A program made the translations under genes and the position numbers. From the NCBI GenBank assembly GCA_050951725.1, contig JBMNJO010000022.1, forward strand, positions 25,297 to 89,296: a DNA stretch of 64,000 nt. Reading direction: 5' to 3'. Shown here one piece after another: positions 7,917-16,041 of the stretch. Positions within the stretch are counted from its first letter, which is position 1, and the number at the start of each line of letters is the position of its first letter. Below the pieces are notes generated by a model. It was given only the letters and a program-made list of their open reading frames with translations. It was not told where the DNA came from and ran no database searches. The stretch is from DTU052 sp050951725. Its GTDB lineage: Bacteria; Bacillota; Syntrophomonadia; Syntrophomonadales; DTU052.

Positions 7917-8673
7917 TTTTGATACCGTTATTTTAGCCGGAGGAGTCAACTCCGGTGAATTGCGCAAGTATGCACCTTATGAGAACGAAGCCCTCATTAT
8001 TATAGGCAATTACCCAATGATCCACTATGTTTACGGGGCATTGAAGAATACCCCCCGGGTGGGGAATATAATTATCAGCGGCCCGTGTGATTCACTCAGG
8101 CCAATATTCCCGAAAGAGGATAACCTGCAGTTTGCCAATTCCGGTGAAGATGCCATCGACAGTTTTGCCAACGCCATACCATTATGCAATTCTGAAAAGA
8201 TTCTGGTCATGCCGGCTGATATCCCTTTTATAACTCCCGAGGCTATCGAGGATTTTATAAACAGCTGTGAGGAATATGATGCGGATTTCTACTATGCTAT
8301 CGTCCCCCGGGAGGTAAACGAGGCGCGGTTTCCCCGGGTCAAAAGGACATACGTCAAGCTGAGGGAAGGGGTCTTTACCGGGGGAAATCTATTTTTGATC
8401 CGGGCTGATGCAGCCATGCAGGGTATTGAGATGGGCAAACAGTTGGTAGCAAACCGCAAAAACCCCATTGCACAGGCTCGTTTATTCGGAATGGATCTGG
8501 TCATAAAATACGTTTCAGGAAGGCTGTCTATTCCTGATGCTGAGGAGCGATTTAAAAAAATCCTGAATCTTACAGGCAAGGCAGTTATCTCCCGGTATGC
8601 TGAAGTGGGAGTTGATGTTGACAAGCCAAGTGACCTCAAACTGGCAGAAAAGTACCTGGGGAAAGGTCGATAG
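7909..8673 (+). CDS. MobA-like nucleotidyltransferase (NTP transferase domain)
   Basis: A 254-residue protein with a GT-A nucleotidyltransferase fold: N-terminal DTVILAGGVNSGE replaces the usual LAGGxSxRMG, so the nucleotide-binding Arg/Met is altered. A VMPADIPFITPEA segment supplies the metal-binding Asp, followed by FTGGNLFLI. MobA-like enzymes join a nucleotide to molybdopterin or a sugar phosphate; the target here is unknown. Start is ATG at 7909 behind CAGGAGGA, overlapping the regulator. It is not a standard MobA, because the GTP-binding loop is atypical. Confidence 0.8.
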   Translation: MNSFDTVILAGGVNSGELRKYAPYENEALIIIGNYPMIHYVYGALKNTPRVGNIIISGPCDSLRPIFPKEDNLQFANSGEDAIDSFANAIPLCNSEKILVMPADIPFITPEAIEDFINSCEEYDADFYYAIVPREVNEARFPRVKRTYVKLREGVFTGGNLFLIRADAAMQGIEMGKQLVANRKNPIAQARLFGMDLVIKYVSGRLSIPDAEERFKKILNLTGKAVISRYAEVGVDVDKPSDLKLAEKYLGKGR

Positions 8674-8870
8674 AAACTGGGTATTTAGGGTTCTTAATCC
8701 TCTTACTCATCTGGGCCGACCATAATCAACCATTAGTCTTATTATGCAAATTAACAGGTAATACAGACGAAGTGTAAAGAAGCGACTCCCTGTTGCAGGG
8801 AACGTGTAAATAATGAGATTGGGTGTAGGCTATCGAGTCAACCAATAAACATTCATTTGGGGGTGAAACT

Positions 8871-10043
8871 ATGCCGCTGAAGGGAATCAGAATTCTGGAC
8901 TTATCACGCCTTCTTCCCGGGCCATTCGCCTCCCAGGTCCTGTCCGATTATGGGGCCGAGGTGATCAAGGTGGAGGATACAGCTGACGGCGACTACCTGC
9001 GGGCCTCGCTCCCTCTGGTTGACAACCTGGGGACTTTTTTCTGGAGCATAAACCGGGGCAAAAAGAGCATCAAACTGGATCTGAAGTCGCCTGCCGGCGT
9101 TGAGATATTTAAACGACTGGCAAAAAGCGCGGACGTGGTTCTGGATGGCTTCCGGCCGGGGGTAATGGATCGGCTGGGAGTGGGCTATTCGGTCCTGAAG
9201 GAGATTAATCCCGGCCTCATATACTGTTCCCTGACCGGTTACGGCAACAGCGGACCATACCGGGACCGGGCCGGTCACGATATCAACTACCTGAATTATA
9301 CCGGGGTTTCCAGCTTGACGAGGACAGAAACGGGAACTCCGGTTATTTTGGGATTCCAATTGGCGGATATCGGTGGTGGCTCCCTGTGGGCGGTTATAGC
9401 TATCCTTTTGGCCCTGCAGGCCAGAAACCGCACCGGCAAGGGTCAGTTCTGTGATGTATCCATGATGGACGGTGCCTTTGCCTGGACCCAGTTTGCACTG
9501 GCCGCCTGGCAGACCCGGGACCTGCGCCAGAACGGAGGGCAGCAGGAGGTTTTAAGCGGCGGTTATGCCTGTTACCAGATCTATGAGACCGGAGATGGCA
9601 AATATGTCAGCCTGGGAGCACTGGAAGGTAAATTCTGGGCAGGGTTCTGCCAGAAGATAGATCGTCCAGAGTATATCAAAGAACAAATGATCGCTTCTGC
9701 TCAGCCCCGGATAATCGAGGAGCTGAGACAGATGTTCAAGACCAGAACCCGGGATGAATGGGTGGAGTTTTTTGCTGATGTTGACATATGTTTCTCGCCC
9801 CTCTTGGAGTATGATGAGGCGGTACATAATGAACATTTAAGGCATAGAAATATGCTGGTGGAGGTACAGGACAGCGAACGCCGGGCAACCGTAATGGGAG
9901 CACCAGTCAAGCTCTCGGACACTCCCGGCAGGGTCTTAAGCTCAGCGCCGGCTCCCGGGCAGCATACTGCCGAACTGCTGTCGGAGGTCGGTTATTCGGA
10001 ACCAGAGATCACCGATCTCCTGGACAGGAAAGTCGTGGTTTGA
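8871..10043 (+). CDS. CaiB/BaiF (family III) CoA-transferase
   Basis: A 390-residue family III CoA-transferase, an interlocked-dimer enzyme moving CoA between acids through an aspartyl-CoA intermediate. Visible hallmarks are the N-terminal GIRILDLSRLLPGPFASQVL and AEVIKVED, the LDLKSPAG segment, GLIYCSLTGYG, and the DVSMMDGAFAW segment, where Asp200 is the likely nucleophile by position. ATG at 8871 has GGGGGTGA upstream. It stands between the nucleotidyltransferase and glmU with nearly 200 bases before it and 100 after, so it looks inserted into the conserved ispE-glmU neighbourhood. Racemase (Amacr-like) activity is an alternative; the acyl substrate is unknown. Confidence 0.87.
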   Translation: MPLKGIRILDLSRLLPGPFASQVLSDYGAEVIKVEDTADGDYLRASLPLVDNLGTFFWSINRGKKSIKLDLKSPAGVEIFKRLAKSADVVLDGFRPGVMDRLGVGYSVLKEINPGLIYCSLTGYGNSGPYRDRAGHDINYLNYTGVSSLTRTETGTPVILGFQLADIGGGSLWAVIAILLALQARNRTGKGQFCDVSMMDGAFAWTQFALAAWQTRDLRQNGGQQEVLSGGYACYQIYETGDGKYVSLGALEGKFWAGFCQKIDRPEYIKEQMIASAQPRIIEELRQMFKTRTRDEWVEFFADVDICFSPLLEYDEAVHNEHLRHRNMLVEVQDSERRATVMGAPVKLSDTPGRVLSSAPAPGQHTAELLSEVGYSEPEITDLLDRKVVV

Positions 10044-10149
10044 GCACCATTTGGACACAAGGCAGGTAATTGTATAAAATGTAATGGGACTTATAGATTC
10101 ACTGTCCTAAAGTCTCGCTAAACTGAGAAACTAGTAAGGAAGTGGAATT

Positions 10150-11526
10150 TTGGCGAAGATTACTGGGGTCATACTGGCAGCCGGGAAAGGTGTTCGCATG
10201 CGCTCCCGTCTGTCCAAGGTTCTGCATCCCGTAGCCGGAATACCAATGGTCGGCCATGTGGCCAGGGCGGCCAGGGCCGCCGGGATTGACAGTTTGGTGC
10301 TGGTAGTCGGGCATGGCCGTGAACAGGTGATGGAGGCCATGGCCAGCGATGGGGTTCAATTCGTGGTTCAGGAACAGCAGTTGGGAACCGGACATGCGCT
10401 CCTTCAGGCCGAGGAGGCGGTGGGAGGATCTGAAATAATCCTGGTCCTGTGCGGGGACACTCCCCTCCTAAGGGCAGAGACTCTGGAGAAACTGATCAAT
10501 TACCACCAGGAAAATCAGGCCGCTGCGACCGTGCTTACAGCACAGTTGGAGTGCCCCGAAGGGTATGGAAGGATAATTCGGGACCAGTTAGGTGATATTG
10601 TTAGAATAGTTGAGGAAAAGGATGCCTCCCCGCAGGAAAAAGAGATCAGGGAAATCAACTCCGGAATCTACTGTTTTGACAAAGAGGTCTTTCAGACTCT
10701 AAAGGGTATTACCCCAGAAAACGCTCAGGGGGAGTACTATCTCACTGATGCTCTGGTGGAGTATCGCAAAAGAGGATGCCGGGTTTTGGCATTACCTGCT
10801 GCGCTGGAAGAGGATATTTACGGGATCAATGACCGATCACAGCTGGCTTTTGCCGAAAGGATACTGCGCCAGCGTAAATGTACTGAGGTTATGCTGTCCG
10901 GGGTCACCATAATTGATCCGGCAACCACCTATATCGACACTGAGGTCAAAATAGGTATGGATACCACCATACTGCCCTTTACCATGATCGAAGGGCAAAC
11001 CGTTATTGGTGAGGACTGCCTGGTCGGGCCCGGGTCAAGGATCATCTCTTCCCGGATAGGCAACCATGTTACCATTGACAACTCCAAGATAATTGAAAGC
11101 CAGATTGGTGATGGGTGCAACATCGGACCTTATGCCTATCTCAGACCGGGTACTGAACTGCACCAGGATGTCAAGGTAGGCGATTTCGTCGAGGTTAAAA
11201 AATCCGTGGTCGGAAAAGGCAGCAAGATACCACATCTGGCGTATGTGGGTGACGCAACGATTGGATGTCACGTCAATGTGGGTGCAGGAACCATCACCTG
11301 TAACTATGATGGGGAAAACAAATACCCCACTGTTATTGAAGATGGCGCCTTTATCGGCAGCAATACCAACCTGGTGGCTCCGGTGAGGATTGGACAAAAC
11401 GCCACTACCGGAGCGGGTTCCACCATAACCAGAGACGTACCTCCCTTCTCATTGGGAGTTGAGAGAGCATCACAAAAGGTCATAGACAACTGGCGCCAGC
11501 GAAGGCAAAAACATAACAACGAATGA
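10150..11526 (+). CDS. glmU: Bifunctional UDP-GlcNAc pyrophosphorylase / glucosamine-1-phosphate acetyltransferase
   Basis: GlmU makes UDP-N-acetylglucosamine for peptidoglycan and other envelope polymers. The N-terminal uridyltransferase half (about 1-230) has LAAGKGVRMRSRLSKVLHPV; the usual Thr of GTRM is Val here. It continues with VLCGDTPLL and the EINSGIYCFD signature. The C-terminal acetyltransferase half is a left-handed beta-helix of hexapeptide repeats ending in KIPHLAYVGDATIG, GAGTITCNYDG and the SNTNLVAPV loop. Length 458 is normal. Start is TTG behind AAGGAAG. prs follows 24 bases downstream, as in Bacillus. Confidence 0.95.
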   Translation: MAKITGVILAAGKGVRMRSRLSKVLHPVAGIPMVGHVARAARAAGIDSLVLVVGHGREQVMEAMASDGVQFVVQEQQLGTGHALLQAEEAVGGSEIILVLCGDTPLLRAETLEKLINYHQENQAAATVLTAQLECPEGYGRIIRDQLGDIVRIVEEKDASPQEKEIREINSGIYCFDKEVFQTLKGITPENAQGEYYLTDALVEYRKRGCRVLALPAALEEDIYGINDRSQLAFAERILRQRKCTEVMLSGVTIIDPATTYIDTEVKIGMDTTILPFTMIEGQTVIGEDCLVGPGSRIISSRIGNHVTIDNSKIIESQIGDGCNIGPYAYLRPGTELHQDVKVGDFVEVKKSVVGKGSKIPHLAYVGDATIGCHVNVGAGTITCNYDGENKYPTVIEDGAFIGSNTNLVAPVRIGQNATTGAGSTITRDVPPFSLGVERASQKVIDNWRQRRQKHNNE

Positions 11527-11550
11527 GTATCGGGAGGGAATGGGGCTGAA

Positions 11551-12498
11551 ATGAACGGTTCAAGGTGGAGACTCAAGGTATTTACCGGCAATGCTAATCC
11601 GGAACTGGCCGGGGAGATTGCTGATTACCTGGGGGTTCACATTGCAGATTCCAAAGTAAAGACGTTTTCCGATGGAGAGATAAGTGTGGCCATTGATGAG
11701 AGCGTACGCGGGGTGGATGTGTATATTGTCCAGCCTACCTGCGCACCGGTCAATGATTACCTGATGGAGCTCCTTATTATGATCGACGCGGTCCGCCGGG
11801 CTTCGGCTGCCAGGATTAACGCCGTCATACCTTATTATGGGTATGCCCGGCAAGACCGTAAGACCCGCGCTCGTGATCCAATCACGTCAAAAATGGTAGC
11901 CAATCTGATAACTTCTGCTGGTGCGGACCGGGTTATTACCGTTGACCTGCACGCCGGGCAGATTCAGGGCTTTTTTGATATTCCGGTTGATCACCTGCCT
12001 GGAGTTCCTATGCTGGCAGAGTACTTTCGCAACGCCCCCATGGACGATGTGGTAGTACTGTCACCAGACCTGGGAGGTGTTACCCGGGCGCGCGATCTGG
12101 CCAACCGGCTGAACGCATCGATTGCCATAATTGACAAGTGCCGGCCGGAGCCTAATGTGGCGGAGGTCATGAACGTTATCGGGGATATTGCAGGCAAGTC
12201 AGTTATTATAGTTGATGATATGATAGATACCGCCGGGACTATCACCCTGGCCTCGCGCGTAATGCTGGACAGGGGTGCCAAGGAGGTATATGCCTGCGCC
12301 ACTCACCCGGTGTTGTCAGGCCCGGCCCTGGAGCGGCTGTCCGAGGCACCGCTGAAGGAGATTGTAATAACCAATACCATTCCCATTCCCAGGGACAAGC
12401 GGATTAAGAACATGACCATCCTATCTGTTGCACCGCTGATAGGCGAGGCCATCCTGAGGATACATGAGGACCTGTCCGTTAGCAAGTTATTTGATTAG
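11551..12498 (+). CDS. prs: Ribose-phosphate pyrophosphokinase (PRPP synthetase)
   Basis: Prs makes phosphoribosyl pyrophosphate for nucleotide, histidine, tryptophan and NAD synthesis. The 315-residue protein has the class I features: FSDGEISVAIDESVRGVDV, the YYGYARQDRK flexible loop, the DLHAGQIQGFFD metal site and the PRPP-binding loop VIIVDDMIDTAGT. Its place after glmU and before the L25 gene copies the Bacillus order. PRPP demand in this window comes from nadC. Confidence 0.96.
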   Translation: MNGSRWRLKVFTGNANPELAGEIADYLGVHIADSKVKTFSDGEISVAIDESVRGVDVYIVQPTCAPVNDYLMELLIMIDAVRRASAARINAVIPYYGYARQDRKTRARDPITSKMVANLITSAGADRVITVDLHAGQIQGFFDIPVDHLPGVPMLAEYFRNAPMDDVVVLSPDLGGVTRARDLANRLNASIAIIDKCRPEPNVAEVMNVIGDIAGKSVIIVDDMIDTAGTITLASRVMLDRGAKEVYACATHPVLSGPALERLSEAPLKEIVITNTIPIPRDKRIKNMTILSVAPLIGEAILRIHEDLSVSKLFD

Positions 12499-12634
12499 AC
12501 CGTGAACTACCCAGAGGTGAAGACATTTTAAACTGGGTTGCAATGAAAGATCTGATTCATAGATCGGTATGGGATAAAACCTCACACCTAAGACTGATAA
12601 TGCTGGGTAAAGAGGACCAATAAGGAGGAACAAA

Positions 12635-13267
12635 ATGGCTAAGAGTATAAACCTCGAATGTGTTAAGCGAGAGATATCTACCAAAGGCAAATTGAACGAA
12701 CTGCGCCGGCAGGACATGGTGCCGGGGATAATCTACGGCAAAGGTTTTTCGTCGGTTCCACTGGCCTTCAAACAGGCTGATTTAAACAAGATATTCAGGA
12801 CTCACGGCACAGGCGGATTGTACAAGTTGAGCATGCAGGGAGAAGAACCGGCTATGGCCCTGGTGCGCGATGTGCAGCGGAAGCCACTTACCGGCGAGAT
12901 CGTTCATGTTGACTTTTTGCAGGTCAAGATGACCGAAAGCATTACCGCCCTAGTTCCGATAGTTGTTGTCGGGCAGGAGGAACTGGTTAAACAGGGGGCC
13001 ATACTGCAGGTCGGCTTGAAAGAGGTCGAGATCGAGTGCCTGCCCGGTGATTTGCCTGAAAGCCTGCATTTGGATGTATCCGGGAGAGAAATGGGAGACA
13101 CCGTTCTGGTCCAGGATCTGGAACATTCAGATAATGTACGGATCGTGACTGACCCGGATTCCGTAGCCCTGGTCATATCACACCCGTCCCGCGAGGTTGA
13201 GGAACCCGCGGAATCCGAGGAGGCAACCGCCGGTGAAGCAGCTCAAGGAGAGACACCCGGGGAATAG
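12635..13267 (+). CDS. rplY: 50S ribosomal protein L25/TL5 (general stress protein Ctc)
   Basis: A 210-residue L25 of the long TL5/CTC type that binds 5S rRNA. The N-terminal beta-barrel domain (about 1-95; VPGIIYGKGFSSVPL, VLVRDVQRKPLTGEIVHVDF-like segment) is followed by the C-terminal TL5 domain and an acidic, low-complexity tail rich in Glu and Ala. ATG at 12635 has AAGGAGGAA upstream. It stands between prs and pth, as ctc does in Bacillus. Confidence 0.93.
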   Translation: MAKSINLECVKREISTKGKLNELRRQDMVPGIIYGKGFSSVPLAFKQADLNKIFRTHGTGGLYKLSMQGEEPAMALVRDVQRKPLTGEIVHVDFLQVKMTESITALVPIVVVGQEELVKQGAILQVGLKEVEIECLPGDLPESLHLDVSGREMGDTVLVQDLEHSDNVRIVTDPDSVALVISHPSREVEEPAESEEATAGEAAQGETPGE

Positions 13268-13277
13268 GATGATATAG

Positions 13278-13832
13278 TTGAAGTTGATTGTGGGGTTGGG
13301 AAATCCGGGCCAGGAGTACAAAAATACCCGCCACAATGTTGGCTTTATGGTGGTTGAAGAATTGGCCCGTCAATTGAAGGTTGACAAACAGAAGCATATT
13401 CATAATGGAGTGGTGGCTTGGGCCCGGTTTCATGGTGAGACTCTGTTAATCGCCAAACCTCTCACCTTCATGAACCTATCGGGGAAAGCGGTCCAGCAGA
13501 TGGTGAAAGCTAACCGTGTGACCCAGTCTGAATTAATCGTGGTAATGGATGACCTGGATCTTATGCCCGGGGTTATTCGCCTGCGGGCCCGGGGAGGCAG
13601 TGGCGGACATAGGGGACTGCAGTCCGTCATTGACTGCCTGGGGACCCAGGAATTCCCACGATTGCGAGTAGGTATAGGAAGACCGCCTGATGATGACGCT
13701 ATTGATTGGGTATTGACCCGGTTTGGCCAGGATGAAGAGGAGCTGATCAAACCAGCTATTAATCAGGCGGTGGAGGCTCTAAAGCTTTGGCTGGTACTTG
13801 GTATCGAGAAAGCTATGAATCGATTTAACTGA
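13278..13832 (+). CDS. pth: Peptidyl-tRNA hydrolase
   Basis: Pth recycles tRNA by hydrolysing the ester bond of prematurely released peptidyl-tRNA. The 184-residue protein has GLGNPGQEYKNTRHNVGFM, with the catalytic His, the LTFMNLSGKAV segment with the substrate-binding Asn, VVMDDLDL with the activating Asp, and GGSGGHRGLQS. It begins with TTG ten bases after rplY, so it probably depends on read-through from the L25 gene; the ribosome site is weak. Position matches spoVC/pth of Bacillus. Confidence 0.95.
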   Translation: MKLIVGLGNPGQEYKNTRHNVGFMVVEELARQLKVDKQKHIHNGVVAWARFHGETLLIAKPLTFMNLSGKAVQQMVKANRVTQSELIVVMDDLDLMPGVIRLRARGGSGGHRGLQSVIDCLGTQEFPRLRVGIGRPPDDDAIDWVLTRFGQDEEELIKPAINQAVEALKLWLVLGIEKAMNRFN

Positions 13833-14182
13833 TTCCGGAAAAAACCATTTGTCTTGGAGTATAATTAGATCAGGGCGTTTAACCTGCACTGGTTAAAGCA
13901 TATCCCCCATTTCGAGGCTTGCTCCGATGTCCCTCATGTCATCAGAGGATGCCATTCCGTCAAAGTGGCGTCAATTCTCGTCTTAGCTGATGTATTCGTT
14001 TTATCAATAGAAAGTAAAAGCCGGTAACCGGCGTTTAACGCAGGTTGCCAATCCGGACTCGCTAGTGAACCATTACTCGTGATCAGCGGTCATAAAACCG
14101 CTGACAGGTTCAGCTGATAGATCCTGGTATGCCGGGGTCTTTTGCTCTTGATCCAAGGAATATCCATGAAAGGGGGAATCGG
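13833..14182. other. Intergenic region between pth and the antiporter gene
   Basis: About 350 bases with no supported gene. It holds a perfect palindrome GCCGGTAACCGGC at 14020-14032 and a hairpin TCAGCGGT/ACCGCTGA near 14081-14104. K+ transporter genes often carry a c-di-AMP riboswitch upstream, but the conserved segments of that class were not recognised here. The stretch may be a long 5' leader. Confidence 0.4.
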
Positions 14183-15640
14183 ATGAATGTAATACTAATC
14201 TGTGCGGTAATACTCCTGGTATGCGCCGTTTCAAGCAAAGTGCTTTACCGGTTTGGCATACCAACACTGATACTATTCCTTACCATAGGCATGCTGATGG
14301 GTTCAGAGGGCCCGGGCGGGATCTATTTTGATAACGCCCAGTTGGCCGAAAATATCTGTAACCTGGCTTTGTTAATAATCATTTTTTCCGGAGGCTTTGA
14401 CACCAACTGGAAAACCGCCCGGCCGGTTGCTTTCGCATCTGGAGTTTTGGCTTCTATAGGAGTAGTGTTAACTGCGCTTCTGGTAGGGGCTTTCGCACAC
14501 CATGTTCTGGGGTTTACCCTGCTCGAAGGGTTGCTATTGGGTTCTATCATTTCTTCCACTGACTACGCTTCAGTGTTTTCTATTCTGCGCTCGCAGCAGT
14601 CCGACTTAAAGAATAACCTGGCGCCATTACTGGAAATGGAAAGTGGTTCCAACGACCCGACGGCTAATATGCTGACTGTTATCTTTCTCGGTCTGTTAGT
14701 AGGTGAAAGTCAGAATATTGGGTTTATGATTTTAACCCAAATCGCTGTCGGAGCGTTCTTCGGCGTTTTTGTGGGCAAGACAGCGGTATGGCTAATAAAC
14801 CGCATTAATCTTGATATTGACGGTCTTTATCCAATCATGGTCATTGGAGTGGCCTTATTGACGTATTCCGGCGCTGGCCTGCTCGCGGGAAACGGCTTTT
14901 TAGCCGCCTATATTACCGGGCTGATTATGGGGAACAGCAAGCTGGTAAACAAAGTCAGCCTGGTTCGATATTTTGATGGGCTGTCCTGGCTGATGCAGAT
15001 TCTGCTGTTCATGACTCTGGGACTGCTTGTCTTTCCCTCCCAGTTACTGAGTATAGCTGTCTCAGGTGTTCTGGTCGCCGTATTCTTGATTTTTGTCGCG
15101 CGCCCGGTAGTAATATTCCTGGTGCTGAGCGTCTTCAAGAGACCGGTTAAAGAGCAGCTGCTGGTTTCCTGGGTTGGATTTCGTGGCGCTGCCTCCATCG
15201 TTTTTGCCACCTACCCACTGACAGCCGGCATTCCCATGGCAGAAGAGATTTTCAATATTGTTTTCTTCGTGGCCCTGGTCTCGGTTTTATTGCAGGGTAC
15301 CCTGCTTATTCCGATTGCCAAAAAATTGAACCTGATGGAGCCGGAAGGAACCATTCTCCGAACCTTTACTGATTATTCAGGAGAGATTTATGCTGAGCTG
15401 CTGGAGGTAACCATTCCTGAAGGCAGTCCTTTGGCCCGAAGAGCCATTATGGATCTGGATATATCCCCGGATGTATTGATAATGATGATTAAACGGGAGG
15501 GCAAGATGATTACTCCCCGCGGCAAGACAGTCCTGCAAGCGGGGGATACGCTCATGCTGGCCGGGGATAATGATGTGCTCCTTGAGATTGATGCCCGGGC
15601 CCGGAGCCAGAGTGATGATTCCTTTACCAGTCCGGCTTAA
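14183..15640 (+). CDS. K+/H+ (cation/proton) antiporter, CPA1 NhaP2/CvrA type, with C-terminal RCK domain
   Basis: A 485-residue membrane protein: about 12 hydrophobic segments forming a CPA1 Na+(K+)/H+ exchanger, with the family motif MESGSNDPTANML holding the ion-binding Asp, then a cytoplasmic TrkA-C (RCK_C) domain over the last 80 residues (VTIPEGSPLARRAI, LQAGDTLMLAGD). RCK_C-bearing exchangers of this kind export K+ and often bind c-di-AMP or nucleotides. The ATG at 14183 is chosen because AAAGGGGGAA stands just upstream; 18 further codons are open but lack a ribosome site. It is an insertion in the pth-fin-mfd order. Confidence 0.87.
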   Translation: MNVILICAVILLVCAVSSKVLYRFGIPTLILFLTIGMLMGSEGPGGIYFDNAQLAENICNLALLIIIFSGGFDTNWKTARPVAFASGVLASIGVVLTALLVGAFAHHVLGFTLLEGLLLGSIISSTDYASVFSILRSQQSDLKNNLAPLLEMESGSNDPTANMLTVIFLGLLVGESQNIGFMILTQIAVGAFFGVFVGKTAVWLINRINLDIDGLYPIMVIGVALLTYSGAGLLAGNGFLAAYITGLIMGNSKLVNKVSLVRYFDGLSWLMQILLFMTLGLLVFPSQLLSIAVSGVLVAVFLIFVARPVVIFLVLSVFKRPVKEQLLVSWVGFRGAASIVFATYPLTAGIPMAEEIFNIVFFVALVSVLLQGTLLIPIAKKLNLMEPEGTILRTFTDYSGEIYAELLEVTIPEGSPLARRAIMDLDISPDVLIMMIKREGKMITPRGKTVLQAGDTLMLAGDNDVLLEIDARARSQSDDSFTSPA

Positions 15641-15716
15641 GTAGGTGCTGTATTAATGAACACCCGACCGGCGTAAATGGTATAGTGTAATTAGCAGGGA
15701 AGGGACCTCCGGCACA

Positions 15717-15745
15717 GCATAGATATGGTCCAAGGCCAATATAAT
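15717..15745 (+). promoter_or_regulatory. Candidate promoter for fin (sigma-A or forespore type)
   Basis: TATAAT occurs at 15740-15745 with GCATAG at 15717-15722, a spacing of 17. GCATA is also the -35 of forespore sigma-F/sigma-G promoters, and GGCCAATATA at 15734-15743 is a partial match to their -10. fin of Bacillus is forespore-expressed. The two readings cannot be separated by eye. Confidence 0.35.
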
Positions 15746-15801
15746 TGAGGTATAGCCAGTGGGTTTTTCCGGAGACAATAACCCAAGGAGGGAAAACCCA
15801 C

Positions 15802-15963
15802 ATGAAAGTTTATTATATCTGTGAAAGCTGTCAGGAGGTTTTTTACGAAGGCAAACTGGGTGAAGAAGAGGGGATTCTTACGGTTGATGCCCTCTGCCCG
15901 GATTGTGCCGAGGAACTAAACCCTTCGGGAGAAATGAAATTCACCAATCACTTTTACTCTTAA
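15802..15963 (+). CDS. fin: Anti-sigma-F factor Fin-like zinc-ribbon protein
   Basis: A 53-residue protein with two Cys pairs, YYICESCQEVF at the N-terminus and ALCPDCAEEL in the middle, the spacing of a small zinc ribbon. B. subtilis Fin (YabK), which inhibits sigma-F and helps the switch to sigma-G in the forespore, has the same layout (YYCRHCG ... ICEDCQEAL) and is encoded in exactly this slot between pth and mfd. The ATG at 15802 is chosen for the CAAGGAGGG box 9 bases upstream. It is shorter than Bacillus Fin by about 20 residues between the Cys pairs. The assignment rests on synteny plus the Cys pattern. Confidence 0.72.
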   Translation: MKVYYICESCQEVFYEGKLGEEEGILTVDALCPDCAEELNPSGEMKFTNHFYS

Positions 15964-16041
15964 ACAGGAACCAAATGAGATAAACAGGTGGAGGTCCATA
16001 CTCCAGGACGTCCACCCTTTGTCGTTGGGGGAGGATTGACC

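Noticed and set aside
7909..8673. Annotation as MobA (molybdenum cofactor guanylyltransferase)
   Set aside because: The nucleotide-binding LAGGxSxRMG loop is altered and no moa/moe gene is near; kept as a general MobA-like nucleotidyltransferase.
13833..14182. c-di-AMP (ydaO-type) riboswitch before the K+/H+ antiporter
   Set aside because: Expected by gene function, but the conserved sequence blocks were not seen; only generic hairpins.
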